Assembly: GCF_900104845.1 (NCBI RefSeq)
Contig: NZ_FNSR01000001.1
Location: 1,426,001 to 1,490,000, forward strand
Source: Paraburkholderia caballeronis
GTDB taxonomy: Bacteria; Pseudomonadota; Gammaproteobacteria; Burkholderiales; Burkholderiaceae
Direction of reading: 5' to 3'
DNA length: 64,000 nucleotides
Shown here: positions 40,533 to 48,233 of the stretch, piece by piece
How positions within the stretch are numbered: the first letter of the stretch is position 1
Layout of the letters: every line of letters starts with the position of its first letter
Made by a program: the position numbers and the translations under genes
Notes under the pieces: generated by a model
Seen by the model: only the letters and a program-made list of their open reading frames with translations
The model's database searches: none
What the model was told of the DNA's origin: nothing

Positions 40533-40729
40533 ATGGGATCAGGGTAAGCACCAAGGCGTCAACCCGGATCGACACGGCAATCATTTACGTGGGACCGGAG
40601 TAAGCGCTGAAGCGCTAACTCTGATCGACAGCTTTACATGGGATCAGAGTAAGCGCTGAAGCGCTAACTCTGATCGACAGGTTTTACATGGGACCGGAGT
40701 AATCGCTAAAGCGATAACTCCGGTCGACA
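40533..40729 (+). repeat. Four tandem 34-nt hairpins upstream of xylA
   Basis: Four hairpins, each 34 bases, lie at 40537-40570, 40593-40626, 40642-40675 and 40692-40725, so the unit repeats every 49-56 bases. Each is preceded by (A/G)TGG and followed by GACA; the last three also have TTTAC before them. Copies 3 and 4 fold into 14-16 bp stems with one A-A mismatch at the same place and differ by paired, compensatory changes. Copy 2 is mixed and copy 1 is degenerate. In every copy the 5' flank reads ATG or GTG, GGA, two codons, TAA. The last hairpin ends six bases before the AGGAG of xylA. Function unknown. Confidence 0.85.
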
Positions 40730-40745
40730 TAGGAGACAACACAGC

Positions 40746-42068
40746 ATGTCGTACTTCGAACACATCCCGGCCATCCGCTACGAAGGCCCGCAGTCGGACA
40801 ACCCGCTCGCATTCCACTACTACGACCGCACGAAGAAGGTGCTCGGCAAGACGCTCGAAGAGCATCTGCGCATCGGGGTCTGCTACTGGCATACGTTCGT
40901 GTGGCCAGGCCTCGACATTTTCGGTCAGGGCACGTTCCATCGTCCGTGGCAGCAGCCCGGCGACGCGATGGAGCGCGCGAAGCAGAAGGCCGACGCGGCG
41001 TTCGAATTCTTCTCGAAGCTCGGCGCGCCGTACTACACGTTCCACGACACCGACGTCGCGCCGGAAGGCAAGGACCTGAAGGACTACACCGAGAACTTCG
41101 CGCGGATGGTCGATTACCTCGAAGCGCGTCAGCAGGCAACCGGCGTCAAGCTGCTGTGGGGCACCGCGAACCTGTTCTCGCATCCGCGCTACGCGGCGGG
41201 CGCGGCGACGAGTCCCGATCCGGAAGTGTTCGCGTATGCGGCGACCCAGGTGCGCCACGCGCTCGACGCGACGCAGCGGCTCGGCGGCGAGAACTACGTG
41301 CTGTGGGGCGGCCGCGAAGGCTACGACACGCTGCTGAACACGGACCTCGCGCGCGAGCGCGAGCAGTTCGCGCGGTTCCTGTCGATGGTGGTCGAGCACA
41401 AGCATCGCATCGGCTTCAAGGGCACGCTGCTGATCGAGCCGAAGCCGCAGGAGCCGACCAAGCACCAGTACGACTACGACGTCGCGACGGTGCACGGCTT
41501 CCTCACGCAATACGGGTTGCAGAATGAGATCCGCGTGAACATCGAGGCGAATCACGCGACGCTCGCGGGCCATTCGTTCCATCACGAGATCGCGACGGCG
41601 TTCGCGCTCGGCGTGTTCGGCAGCCTCGATGCGAACCGCGGCGATCAGCAGAACGGCTGGGACACGGACCAGTTTCCGAACAGCGTCGAGGAACTGACGC
41701 TCGCGTTCTACGAGATCCTGCGCCACGGCGGCTTCACGACCGGCGGGATGAACTTCGATTCGAAGGTGCGCCGCCAGAGCGTCGACCCGGAGGATCTGTT
41801 CTACGGCCATATCGGCGCGATGGACGTGCTCGCGATCGCGCTGGAACGCGCGGCGGCGCTGGTCGAGAACGACCGCCTCGAACAGTTCCGTCGCCAGCGT
41901 TATGCGGGCTGGGACACGGAGTTCGGCCGCAAGATTCTCGCGGGCGGCTACTCTCTTGAGACGCTTGCCGCCGACGCCGCCGCGCGCGGCGTGAATCCGC
42001 AGCATGCGAGCGGTCAGCAGGAACGGCTCGAAAACGTCGTGAACCAGGCGATCTACGCGCCGCGCTGA
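40746..42068 (+). CDS. xylA: xylose isomerase
   Basis: XylA converts D-xylose to D-xylulose. The 440-residue class II enzyme has the catalytic His in YTFHDTDV (near residue 101), metal-binding residues in [15 protein letters not shown] and [17 protein letters not shown], and DANRGD further on. It starts with [30 protein letters not shown] sequence as in E. coli (shown here only by its first residues). AGGAG lies ten bases before the ATG, directly after the last hairpin repeat. First gene of the xylABFGH run. Confidence 0.97.
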   Translation: MSYFEHIPAIRYEGPQSDNPLAFHYYDRTKKVLGKTLEEHLRIGVCYWHTFVWPGLDIFGQGTFHRPWQQPGDAMERAKQKADAAFEFFSKLGAPYYTFHDTDVAPEGKDLKDYTENFARMVDYLEARQQATGVKLLWGTANLFSHPRYAAGAATSPDPEVFAYAATQVRHALDATQRLGGENYVLWGGREGYDTLLNTDLAREREQFARFLSMVVEHKHRIGFKGTLLIEPKPQEPTKHQYDYDVATVHGFLTQYGLQNEIRVNIEANHATLAGHSFHHEIATAFALGVFGSLDANRGDQQNGWDTDQFPNSVEELTLAFYEILRHGGFTTGGMNFDSKVRRQSVDPEDLFYGHIGAMDVLAIALERAAALVENDRLEQFRRQRYAGWDTEFGRKILAGGYSLETLAADAAARGVNPQHASGQQERLENVVNQAIYAPR

Positions 42069-42134
42069 ACGTCGCGCGGCACGCGCCGGGCCATGAGCGG
42101 TCGAGCGGTCCGGCGCGAACGAAGTGGGTCCGTC

Positions 42135-42171
42135 GGCCGTCGATCTCGCGACAGGGCGAGATCGAACGGCC
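42135..42171 (+). other. Hairpin between xylA and xylB
   Basis: A stem of about 15 bp with a one-base bulge (42135-42149 with 42156-42171) around a six-base loop lies 37 bases before xylB. There is no T-run. It probably affects stability or relative expression within the xyl message. Confidence 0.5.
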
Positions 42172-42207
42172 ACGGCGCGCAGCAGCGCGAATAAAAAGGA
42201 TGGAGAC

Positions 42208-43686
42208 ATGTTCATCGGTATCGACCTCGGTACGTCCGGCGTCAAGGCGGTGCTGCTCGACCGCGACGGCGCGGTGCGCGGCAGCGCAGTGGCGCCGCTC
42301 GTCGCGAGCCGGCCGCAGCCGCGCTGGTCCGAGCAGAAACCCGCCGACTGGTGGGACGCGACGCGCAGCGCGCTCGGCGCGTTGCTGACGGGCGCGCGCG
42401 CCGAAGGCATCGACGCGGCGCAGATCGAGGCGCTCGGCCTGACCGGCCAGATGCACGGCGCGACGCTGCTCGACGCGCAAGGCAACGTGCTGCGCGACGC
42501 GATCCTGTGGAACGACGGCCGCTCGGACGCCGAATGCGTCGAACTCGAACGCGCGGCGCCGGAGCTGCATGCGATCGCGGGCAATCTCGCGATGCCGGGT
42601 TTCACCGCGCCGAAGCTGCTGTGGGTGCGCCGTCACGAGCCGGATGTGTTCGCGCGGATCGCCCACGTGCTGCTGCCGAAGGACTACCTGCGCTACAGGC
42701 TGACCGGCGGTTTCGCGACCGATCCGTCCGACGCGGCCGGCACGCTGTGGCTCGACGTTGCGAAGCGCGACTACAGCGACACGCTGCTCGCCGCGTGCGG
42801 GCTGTCGCGCGAGCAGATGCCGGCGGTCTACGAAGGCAACCGCGTGACCGGCACGCTGCTGCCGCAGGTCGCGCGCGAATTCGGGCTGCGCGAGATTCCG
42901 GTGGTCGCCGGCGGCGGCGACAACGCGGCGGGCGCGGTCGGCGTGGGCATCGTGCGGCCGGGGCAGGCGATGCTGTCGCTCGGCACGTCCGGCGTCTATT
43001 TCGCGGTGTCGGACGGCTTTCTCGCGAATCCGGCGTCGGCGGTGCACAGCTTCTGCCACGCGCTGCCCGACACATGGCATCTGATGTCGGTGATGCTGAA
43101 CGCGGCCGGCTGCATCGACTACACCGCGCAACTGACCGGTTATCCGGACGTCGCCGCCTTGCTCGCGGACGCCGAGGCGAACGCGCGCGACGCGCGTCCG
43201 TGGTTCCTGCCGTATCTAAGCGGCGAGCGCACGCCGCACAACAACGTGAACGCGAAGGGCGTGTTCTACGGCCTCGCGCCGCAGACGACCCGCGCGGACC
43301 TCGCGAACGCGACGCTCGAAGGCGTTGGTTTCGCGCTGCTCGACGGGATGGACGCATTACACGCGGCGGGCCTCGTGCCCGACGACATCACGGTGATCGG
43401 CGGGGGCTCGCGCAGCGCGTGGTGGACGCAGATGCTCGCGGACTTGAGCGGCCGCTCGCTGACGCTGCGCGCGGGCGGTGAAGTCGGCCCGGCGCTCGGC
43501 GCGGCGCGGCTCGCGCATCTGGCGCTCGCGCCCGATGCGCCGCTCGACGCGGTGTGCCCGCAGCCGCCCATCGTCGCGGTGCGCGAGCCGGACGCCGCGC
43601 GCCATGCGTGGTATCGCGACGCGCGCCGTCCGACCTTCCAGGCGCTCTATCGCGCGCTCGAACCAGTATTCGCAACCGGCGCATGA
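42208..43686 (+). CDS. xylB: xylulokinase
   Basis: XylB phosphorylates D-xylulose to xylulose-5-phosphate for the pentose phosphate pathway. The 492-residue FGGY-family kinase starts MFIGIDLGTSGVKAVLLD (ATP-binding strand pair) and has TGQMHG, the catalytic Asp in GGGDNAAGAVG, SGVYF, and the late GGGSRSAWWTQ adenosine-binding motif. The ATG at 42208 has AAGGATGGAGA upstream; the frame is open 28 codons before it. A 195-base gap precedes xylF. Confidence 0.97.
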   Translation: MFIGIDLGTSGVKAVLLDRDGAVRGSAVAPLVASRPQPRWSEQKPADWWDATRSALGALLTGARAEGIDAAQIEALGLTGQMHGATLLDAQGNVLRDAILWNDGRSDAECVELERAAPELHAIAGNLAMPGFTAPKLLWVRRHEPDVFARIAHVLLPKDYLRYRLTGGFATDPSDAAGTLWLDVAKRDYSDTLLAACGLSREQMPAVYEGNRVTGTLLPQVAREFGLREIPVVAGGGDNAAGAVGVGIVRPGQAMLSLGTSGVYFAVSDGFLANPASAVHSFCHALPDTWHLMSVMLNAAGCIDYTAQLTGYPDVAALLADAEANARDARPWFLPYLSGERTPHNNVNAKGVFYGLAPQTTRADLANATLEGVGFALLDGMDALHAAGLVPDDITVIGGGSRSAWWTQMLADLSGRSLTLRAGGEVGPALGAARLAHLALAPDAPLDAVCPQPPIVAVREPDAARHAWYRDARRPTFQALYRALEPVFATGA

Positions 43687-43881
43687 CGCGACGCGCGAGC
43701 GTCGCCGTGCGCCGGTGAAGAGAAGCCGCGCGGCCTTATGCAGCCGCACGGCAAACGGGCAGTCCTGTGGAATCGCCGCAGCGTGGCGAAGCGTGAACGA
43801 CCTCCGGTGGTTCGCGTCCTCGCAGCAGTCGTCGCGCCGGCCAATGATCTGGTTGTTCCGACCATCAAGAGGAGTGGAGAC

Positions 43882-44910
43882 ATGAAATTCGCAACACGTC
43901 GTTCGGTTCTGGGGTCTCTCGTCGCCGGCGCGGTGCTCGCCAGCCTGTCGCTCGCCGCGCCGCTCGCGCACGCGAGCAAGGACAAGCCGGAGATCGGCTT
44001 CTGCATCGACGACCTGCGCGTCGAGCGCTGGTCGCGCGACCGCGACTACTTCGTCGCGGCGGCCGAGAAGCTCGGCGCGAAGGTGTCGGTGCAGTCGGCC
44101 GACGCGAGCGAGGAGCGGCAGATCTCGCAGATCGAAAACCTGATTTCGCGCGGCGTCGACGTGATCGTCATCGTGCCGTTCAACTCGAAGACGCTCGGCA
44201 ACGTCGTCGCGGAAGCGAAGAAGGCGGGCATCAAGGTCGTGTCGTATGACCGGCTGATCCTCGATGCGGACGTCGACGCGTACATCTCGTTCGACAACGA
44301 GAAGGTCGGCGAACTGCAGGCGCAGGGCGTGTACAACGTGCAGCCGAAGGGCAACTACTTCCTGCTCGGCGGCGCGCCGACCGACAACAACGCGAAGATG
44401 CTGCGCCAGGGCCAGTTGAAGGTGCTGAAGCCGGCGATCGACCGCGGCGACATCAAGGTGGTCGGCCAGCAGTGGGTGCCGGAGTGGAGCGCGTCGACCG
44501 CGCTGCGCATCACCGAGGACGCGCTGACCGCGAACAACAACAAGATCGATGCGATCGTCGCGTCGAACGACGGCACCGCCGGCGGCGCGATTCAGGCGCT
44601 CGCCGCGCAGCACCTCGCGGGCAAGGTGCCGGTGTCGGGCCAGGACGCGGACCTCGCGGCGGTGAAGCGCGTCGCGGCCGGCACCCAGACGATGACGGTG
44701 TACAAGCCGCTGAAGCTGATCGCGGGCCAGGCCGCGAAACTCGCGGTCGATCTCGCGAAGGGCGACAAGCCGGACTTCAACGCGCAGTACGACAACGGCA
44801 AGAAGAAGGTCGACACGGTGCTGCTGCAACCGACGCTGCTGACGAAGAGCAACGTGGACATCGTCGTGAAGGACGGCTTCTACACGCAGGCGCAACTGGC
44901 GAGCCAGTAA
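43882..44910 (+). CDS. xylF: D-xylose ABC transporter substrate-binding protein XylF
   Basis: Periplasmic xylose-binding protein, 342 residues, of the sugar-binding family 4 (RbsB-like) fold. The signal peptide runs to AHAS near residue 31 and carries a twin-arginine-like TRRSVLGSL. Family segments are IGFCIDDLRVERWSRDRDYF, the hinge region VSYDRLILDADVDAYISFDN, and SNDGTAGGAIQAL. GAGGAGTGGAG precedes the ATG. It delivers xylose to XylGH. Confidence 0.95.
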   Translation: MKFATRRSVLGSLVAGAVLASLSLAAPLAHASKDKPEIGFCIDDLRVERWSRDRDYFVAAAEKLGAKVSVQSADASEERQISQIENLISRGVDVIVIVPFNSKTLGNVVAEAKKAGIKVVSYDRLILDADVDAYISFDNEKVGELQAQGVYNVQPKGNYFLLGGAPTDNNAKMLRQGQLKVLKPAIDRGDIKVVGQQWVPEWSASTALRITEDALTANNNKIDAIVASNDGTAGGAIQALAAQHLAGKVPVSGQDADLAAVKRVAAGTQTMTVYKPLKLIAGQAAKLAVDLAKGDKPDFNAQYDNGKKKVDTVLLQPTLLTKSNVDIVVKDGFYTQAQLASQ

Positions 44911-45047
44911 GCGCGCCGCCGTCGGCGGACGAACGCGCGCGGGCGGTTGCGCCGCGCGCGTTTTGTCCGCGGACGGTGAACCGGCATGAAGCCGAACCTG
45001 CAGCCCGGCATGTAACCGGGAATGCAAGCGGCCTGGAAACGCAAATA

Positions 45048-45081
45048 AGCGGACACAGGCGGACACAAGCGGACACAAGCG
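45048..45081 (+). repeat. Tandem 10-nt repeat at the xylG translation start
   Basis: AGCGGACACA, GGCGGACACA and AGCGGACACA follow each other at 45048-45077, plus a partial AGCG, ending one base before the xylG ATG. The repeat fills the place of the ribosome-binding site, where no normal GGAG is present. Confidence 0.85.
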
Positions 45082-45082
45082 A

Positions 45083-46642
45083 ATGACCGAACCCCTGCTG
45101 ACGATGCGCGGCATCGTCAAGTCCTTCGCCGGCGTGAAGGCGCTCGACGGCATCGACCTCGTCGTGCATCCCGGCGAATGCGTCGGGCTGTGCGGCGAGA
45201 ACGGCGCCGGCAAGTCGACGCTGATGAAGGTGCTGTCCGGCGTGTACCCGCACGGCACCTGGGACGGCGAGATCCTCTGGGAAGGCGCGCCGCTGAAGGC
45301 GGCGAGCGTGCGCGACACCGAGCGCGCGGGCATCGTGATCATCCACCAGGAACTGATGCTCGTGCCGGAACTGTCGGTCGCGGAGAACATCTTTCTCGGC
45401 AACGAGATCACGCTGCCGGGCGGCCGGATGAACTACGCGGCGATGTACCAGCGCGCGGACGAACTGCTGCGCGAGCTGCGCATCGACGCGATCAACGTCG
45501 CGCAGCCGGTGATGAACTACGGCGGCGGCCACCAGCAACTGATCGAGATCGCGAAGGCGCTGAACAAGCGCGCGAAGCTGCTGATTCTCGACGAACCGTC
45601 GTCGTCGCTGACGTCGACCGAGACGAAGATCCTGCTCGACATCGTGCGCGACCTGAAGCGGCGCGGCGTCGCGTGCGTGTACATCTCGCACAAGCTCGAC
45701 GAAGTGGAGGCCGTCTGCGACACGGTCACGGTGATCCGCGACGGCCGGCACGTCGCGACCGAACCGATGAAGGACCTGACCACCGACCGCGTCATCTCGA
45801 TGATGGTCGGCCGCGAGATCCGCAACCTGTTTCCGCGCGAGCCGCACGAGATCGGCGACGTCGTGTTCGAGGCGCGCAACGTGACCTGCTACGACATGAC
45901 GAACCCGCGCCGCAAGCGCGTGGACGACGTGTCGTTCAAGCTGCGGCGCGGCGAGATTCTCGGCGTCGCGGGCCTCGTCGGCGCGGGCCGCACGGAGCTG
46001 ATGCAGGCGGTGTTCGGCGCGTATCCGGGCGCGAGTTCGGCGACCGTGCTGCTCGACGGCCGGCCGCTCAACATCCGCTCGCCGCTCGACGCGATCCGCG
46101 CGGGCATCGCGATGGTGCCCGAGGACCGCAAGCGCCACGGGATCGTGCCGCAACTGGGCGTCGGCCACAACATCACGCTGTCGGTGCTGCACCGCTTCGC
46201 GAAGCGCGGCCGCATCGACGCGGCCGCCGAACTCGACACGATCCACACCGAGATGCAGCGGCTCGCGGTGAAGGCCGCGCATCCGATGCTGTCGATCGCG
46301 AGCCTGTCGGGCGGCAACCAGCAGAAGGCGGTGCTGACGAAGATGCTGCTGACCGACCCGCAGGTGCTGATCCTCGACGAGCCGACGCGCGGCGTCGACG
46401 TCGGCGCGAAGTACGAAATCTACAAGCTCGTGTTCATGCTCGCGAAGCGCGGCGTCTCGATCATCGTCGTGTCGTCCGAGTTGCCGGAAGTGCTCGGCCT
46501 GTCCGATCGCGTGCTCGTGATCGGCGAGGGCGAGTTGCGCGGCGACTTCGTCAACGACGGACTCACGCAGGAACACATTCTCGGCGCCGCGATCCAGAGC
46601 GCGAAGCGTCCCCCGCATCCAACCGCAGCGAGTGCAGCATGA
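45083..46642 (+). CDS. xylG: xylose ABC transporter ATP-binding protein XylG
   Basis: A 519-residue sugar ABC ATPase with two ABC domains, as in XylG/RbsA. Domain 1 has Walker [10 protein letters not shown] near residue 38 and a signature region [15 protein letters not shown]. Domain 2 lacks a canonical Walker A (GLVGAGRTE) but has the signature [11 protein letters not shown] and Walker [15 protein letters not shown]. This arrangement is normal for the family. Its stop overlaps the xylH start in ATGA. The start codon directly follows a 10-base tandem repeat instead of a normal Shine-Dalgarno. Confidence 0.96.
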   Translation: MTEPLLTMRGIVKSFAGVKALDGIDLVVHPGECVGLCGENGAGKSTLMKVLSGVYPHGTWDGEILWEGAPLKAASVRDTERAGIVIIHQELMLVPELSVAENIFLGNEITLPGGRMNYAAMYQRADELLRELRIDAINVAQPVMNYGGGHQQLIEIAKALNKRAKLLILDEPSSSLTSTETKILLDIVRDLKRRGVACVYISHKLDEVEAVCDTVTVIRDGRHVATEPMKDLTTDRVISMMVGREIRNLFPREPHEIGDVVFEARNVTCYDMTNPRRKRVDDVSFKLRRGEILGVAGLVGAGRTELMQAVFGAYPGASSATVLLDGRPLNIRSPLDAIRAGIAMVPEDRKRHGIVPQLGVGHNITLSVLHRFAKRGRIDAAAELDTIHTEMQRLAVKAAHPMLSIASLSGGNQQKAVLTKMLLTDPQVLILDEPTRGVDVGAKYEIYKLVFMLAKRGVSIIVVSSELPEVLGLSDRVLVIGEGELRGDFVNDGLTQEHILGAAIQSAKRPPHPTAASAA

Positions 46643-47832
46643 CACCCGACGTCACTTCCCGGCCGGCGGCCGGCGCGCAAGGCCGCCCAGGCGGTTCCCG
46701 GCAATTCCAGCAACTGTTTTCGCGCTACAAGATCCTCGCGCTGCTGCTCGCGGTCGCCGCGATCTGGGTCTTCTTCTCGGTGCTGACGAACGGCGCGTTC
46801 ATCACGCCGCGCAACGTGTCGAACCTGCTGCGGCAGATGTCGATCACCGGCATGCTCGCGTGCGGGATGGTGTTCGTCATCATCGCGGGCGAGATTGACC
46901 TGTCGGTCGGCTCGCTGCTCGGGCTGCTCGGCGGCGTCGCGGCGATCCTCGACGTGCAGCGGCAATGGCCGATCGGCGTGACGGTGCCGGCCGTGCTGCT
47001 GCTCGGCGTGCTGGTCGGCCTCTTCAACGGCTGGTGGTCGACGTACCGGCGCGTGCCGTCGTTCATCGTCGGGCTGGGCGGGATGCTCGCGTATCGCGGC
47101 ATTCTGCTCGGCGTGACCGGCGGCTCGACCATCGCGCCGGTGTCCGATCCGTTCGTGTTCCTCGGCCAGGGCTACCTGCCGCGCCTCGTCGGCGATTCGC
47201 TCGCGGTCGTGCTGTTCCTGCTGCTCGCGGTGCTGACCGTGCGCCAGCGCGCGAACCGCCGACGTTATCAACTCTCCGTCGTGCCGGTGTGGCAGGACGC
47301 GGTGAAGATCGTCGCGGCCGGCGTGGTCGTGTTCGCGTTCGTCGCGACGCTCGACCGTTACGGCGGCATTCCGGTGCCGGTGCTGCTGCTGCTCGCGCTG
47401 CTCGGCATCTTCTCGTGGATCGCGACGCAGACCGTGTTCGGCCGCCGCATCTACGCGGTCGGCTCGAACCTCGAAGCGACCCGGCTCTCCGGCGTGAACA
47501 CGAACCGCGTGAAGCTCGCGATCTTCGCGCTGATGGGGCTGATGTGCGCGTTCGGCGGGATCGTGAACACCGCGCGGCTCGCGGCGGGGTCGCCGTCGGC
47601 CGGCTCGATGGGCGAACTCGACGCGATCGCCGCGTGCTTCATCGGCGGCACGTCGATGCGCGGCGGCTCGGGCACCGTGTACGGCGCGCTGATCGGCGCG
47701 CTGGTGATGGCGAGCCTCGACAACGGGATGTCGATGCTCGACGTCGACGCGTACTGGCAGATGATCGTGAAGGGCGGCATCCTCGTGCTCGCGGTGTGGA
47801 TCGACGTGGTGTCGGGTTCGAACCGCCGTTGA
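46639..47832 (+). CDS. xylH: xylose ABC transporter permease XylH
   Basis: A 397-residue permease of the ribose/xylose family with about ten TM helices. It starts with a 30-residue hydrophilic tail, and the family motif [20 protein letters not shown] lies near residue 75. A late segment [20 protein letters not shown] is typical. Translation is coupled to xylG through ATGA. It ends the xyl transcript, followed by a hairpin. Confidence 0.96.
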   Translation: MTPDVTSRPAAGAQGRPGGSRQFQQLFSRYKILALLLAVAAIWVFFSVLTNGAFITPRNVSNLLRQMSITGMLACGMVFVIIAGEIDLSVGSLLGLLGGVAAILDVQRQWPIGVTVPAVLLLGVLVGLFNGWWSTYRRVPSFIVGLGGMLAYRGILLGVTGGSTIAPVSDPFVFLGQGYLPRLVGDSLAVVLFLLLAVLTVRQRANRRRYQLSVVPVWQDAVKIVAAGVVVFAFVATLDRYGGIPVPVLLLLALLGIFSWIATQTVFGRRIYAVGSNLEATRLSGVNTNRVKLAIFALMGLMCAFGGIVNTARLAAGSPSAGSMGELDAIAACFIGGTSMRGGSGTVYGALIGALVMASLDNGMSMLDVDAYWQMIVKGGILVLAVWIDVVSGSNRR

Positions 47833-47862
47833 GCGGGTCGCAGGTTCGCATTTCACGATTCT

Positions 47863-47907
47863 CCGGCCGGTTTTCCACATGAATTTTGTATGCGGAAAAC
47901 CAGCCGG
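47863..47907 (+). terminator. Hairpin terminator after xylH
   Basis: A 14-bp stem with one mismatch (47863-47876 with 47894-47907) and a 17-base loop, followed by an AT-rich stretch with a short T-run about ten bases later. Confidence 0.55.
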
Positions 47908-48233
47908 ATTACGGATTTTATGATTGATGTTTTATGAATCCGGAAGCAATTAAGATGCCGAAAACGTCGGCCGCGAATAAAGCACTTCTTTATTTTTAAC
48001 CGGATTGGGCCGGTCACTTAAATAAAACGATCTTCTGACAAATTTCCTACAATAATTTACAGTTCTCCGATCTTAAAAATCCGGCGTACTGATTAACATC
48101 GGCAGGCGAAGCAGCGAGCGGCCAGTCCGGTGTCGAACGGTTATCGAAAAAACCTGTTGGTTTCAGGCCCGCCTGCCGTGCGGATGCACGGTTGCTCTCC
48201 CTTCGCATTCGAAACGGATTGGGGAGCGAGATC
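47908..48233 (+). promoter_or_regulatory. AT-rich upstream region of the adhesin gene
   Basis: About 325 bases with clearly lower GC than the flanks, a sign of foreign or regulatory DNA. A possible promoter is CTGACA at 48035-48040 with TACAGT 17 bases on at 48058-48063, leaving a leader of about 165 bases. No ORF with family features is seen. Confidence 0.4.

Noticed and set aside
40593..40725. Integron attC sites
   Set aside because: GTAAGCG/CGCTAAC looks a little like attC core sites, but the order is inverted (attC starts with RYYYAAC and ends with GTTRRRY), the extrahelical bases do not fit, and there is no integrase or cassette gene.
40533..40729. CRISPR array
   Set aside because: There are only four units, the repeats are long palindromes that vary in sequence, the stretches between them are similar rather than unique, and no cas genes are in the window.
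42135..42171. Second copy of the xylA-type hairpin repeat
   Set aside because: It is a long hairpin in the same operon, but its sequence, length and flanks do not match the 34-nt unit.
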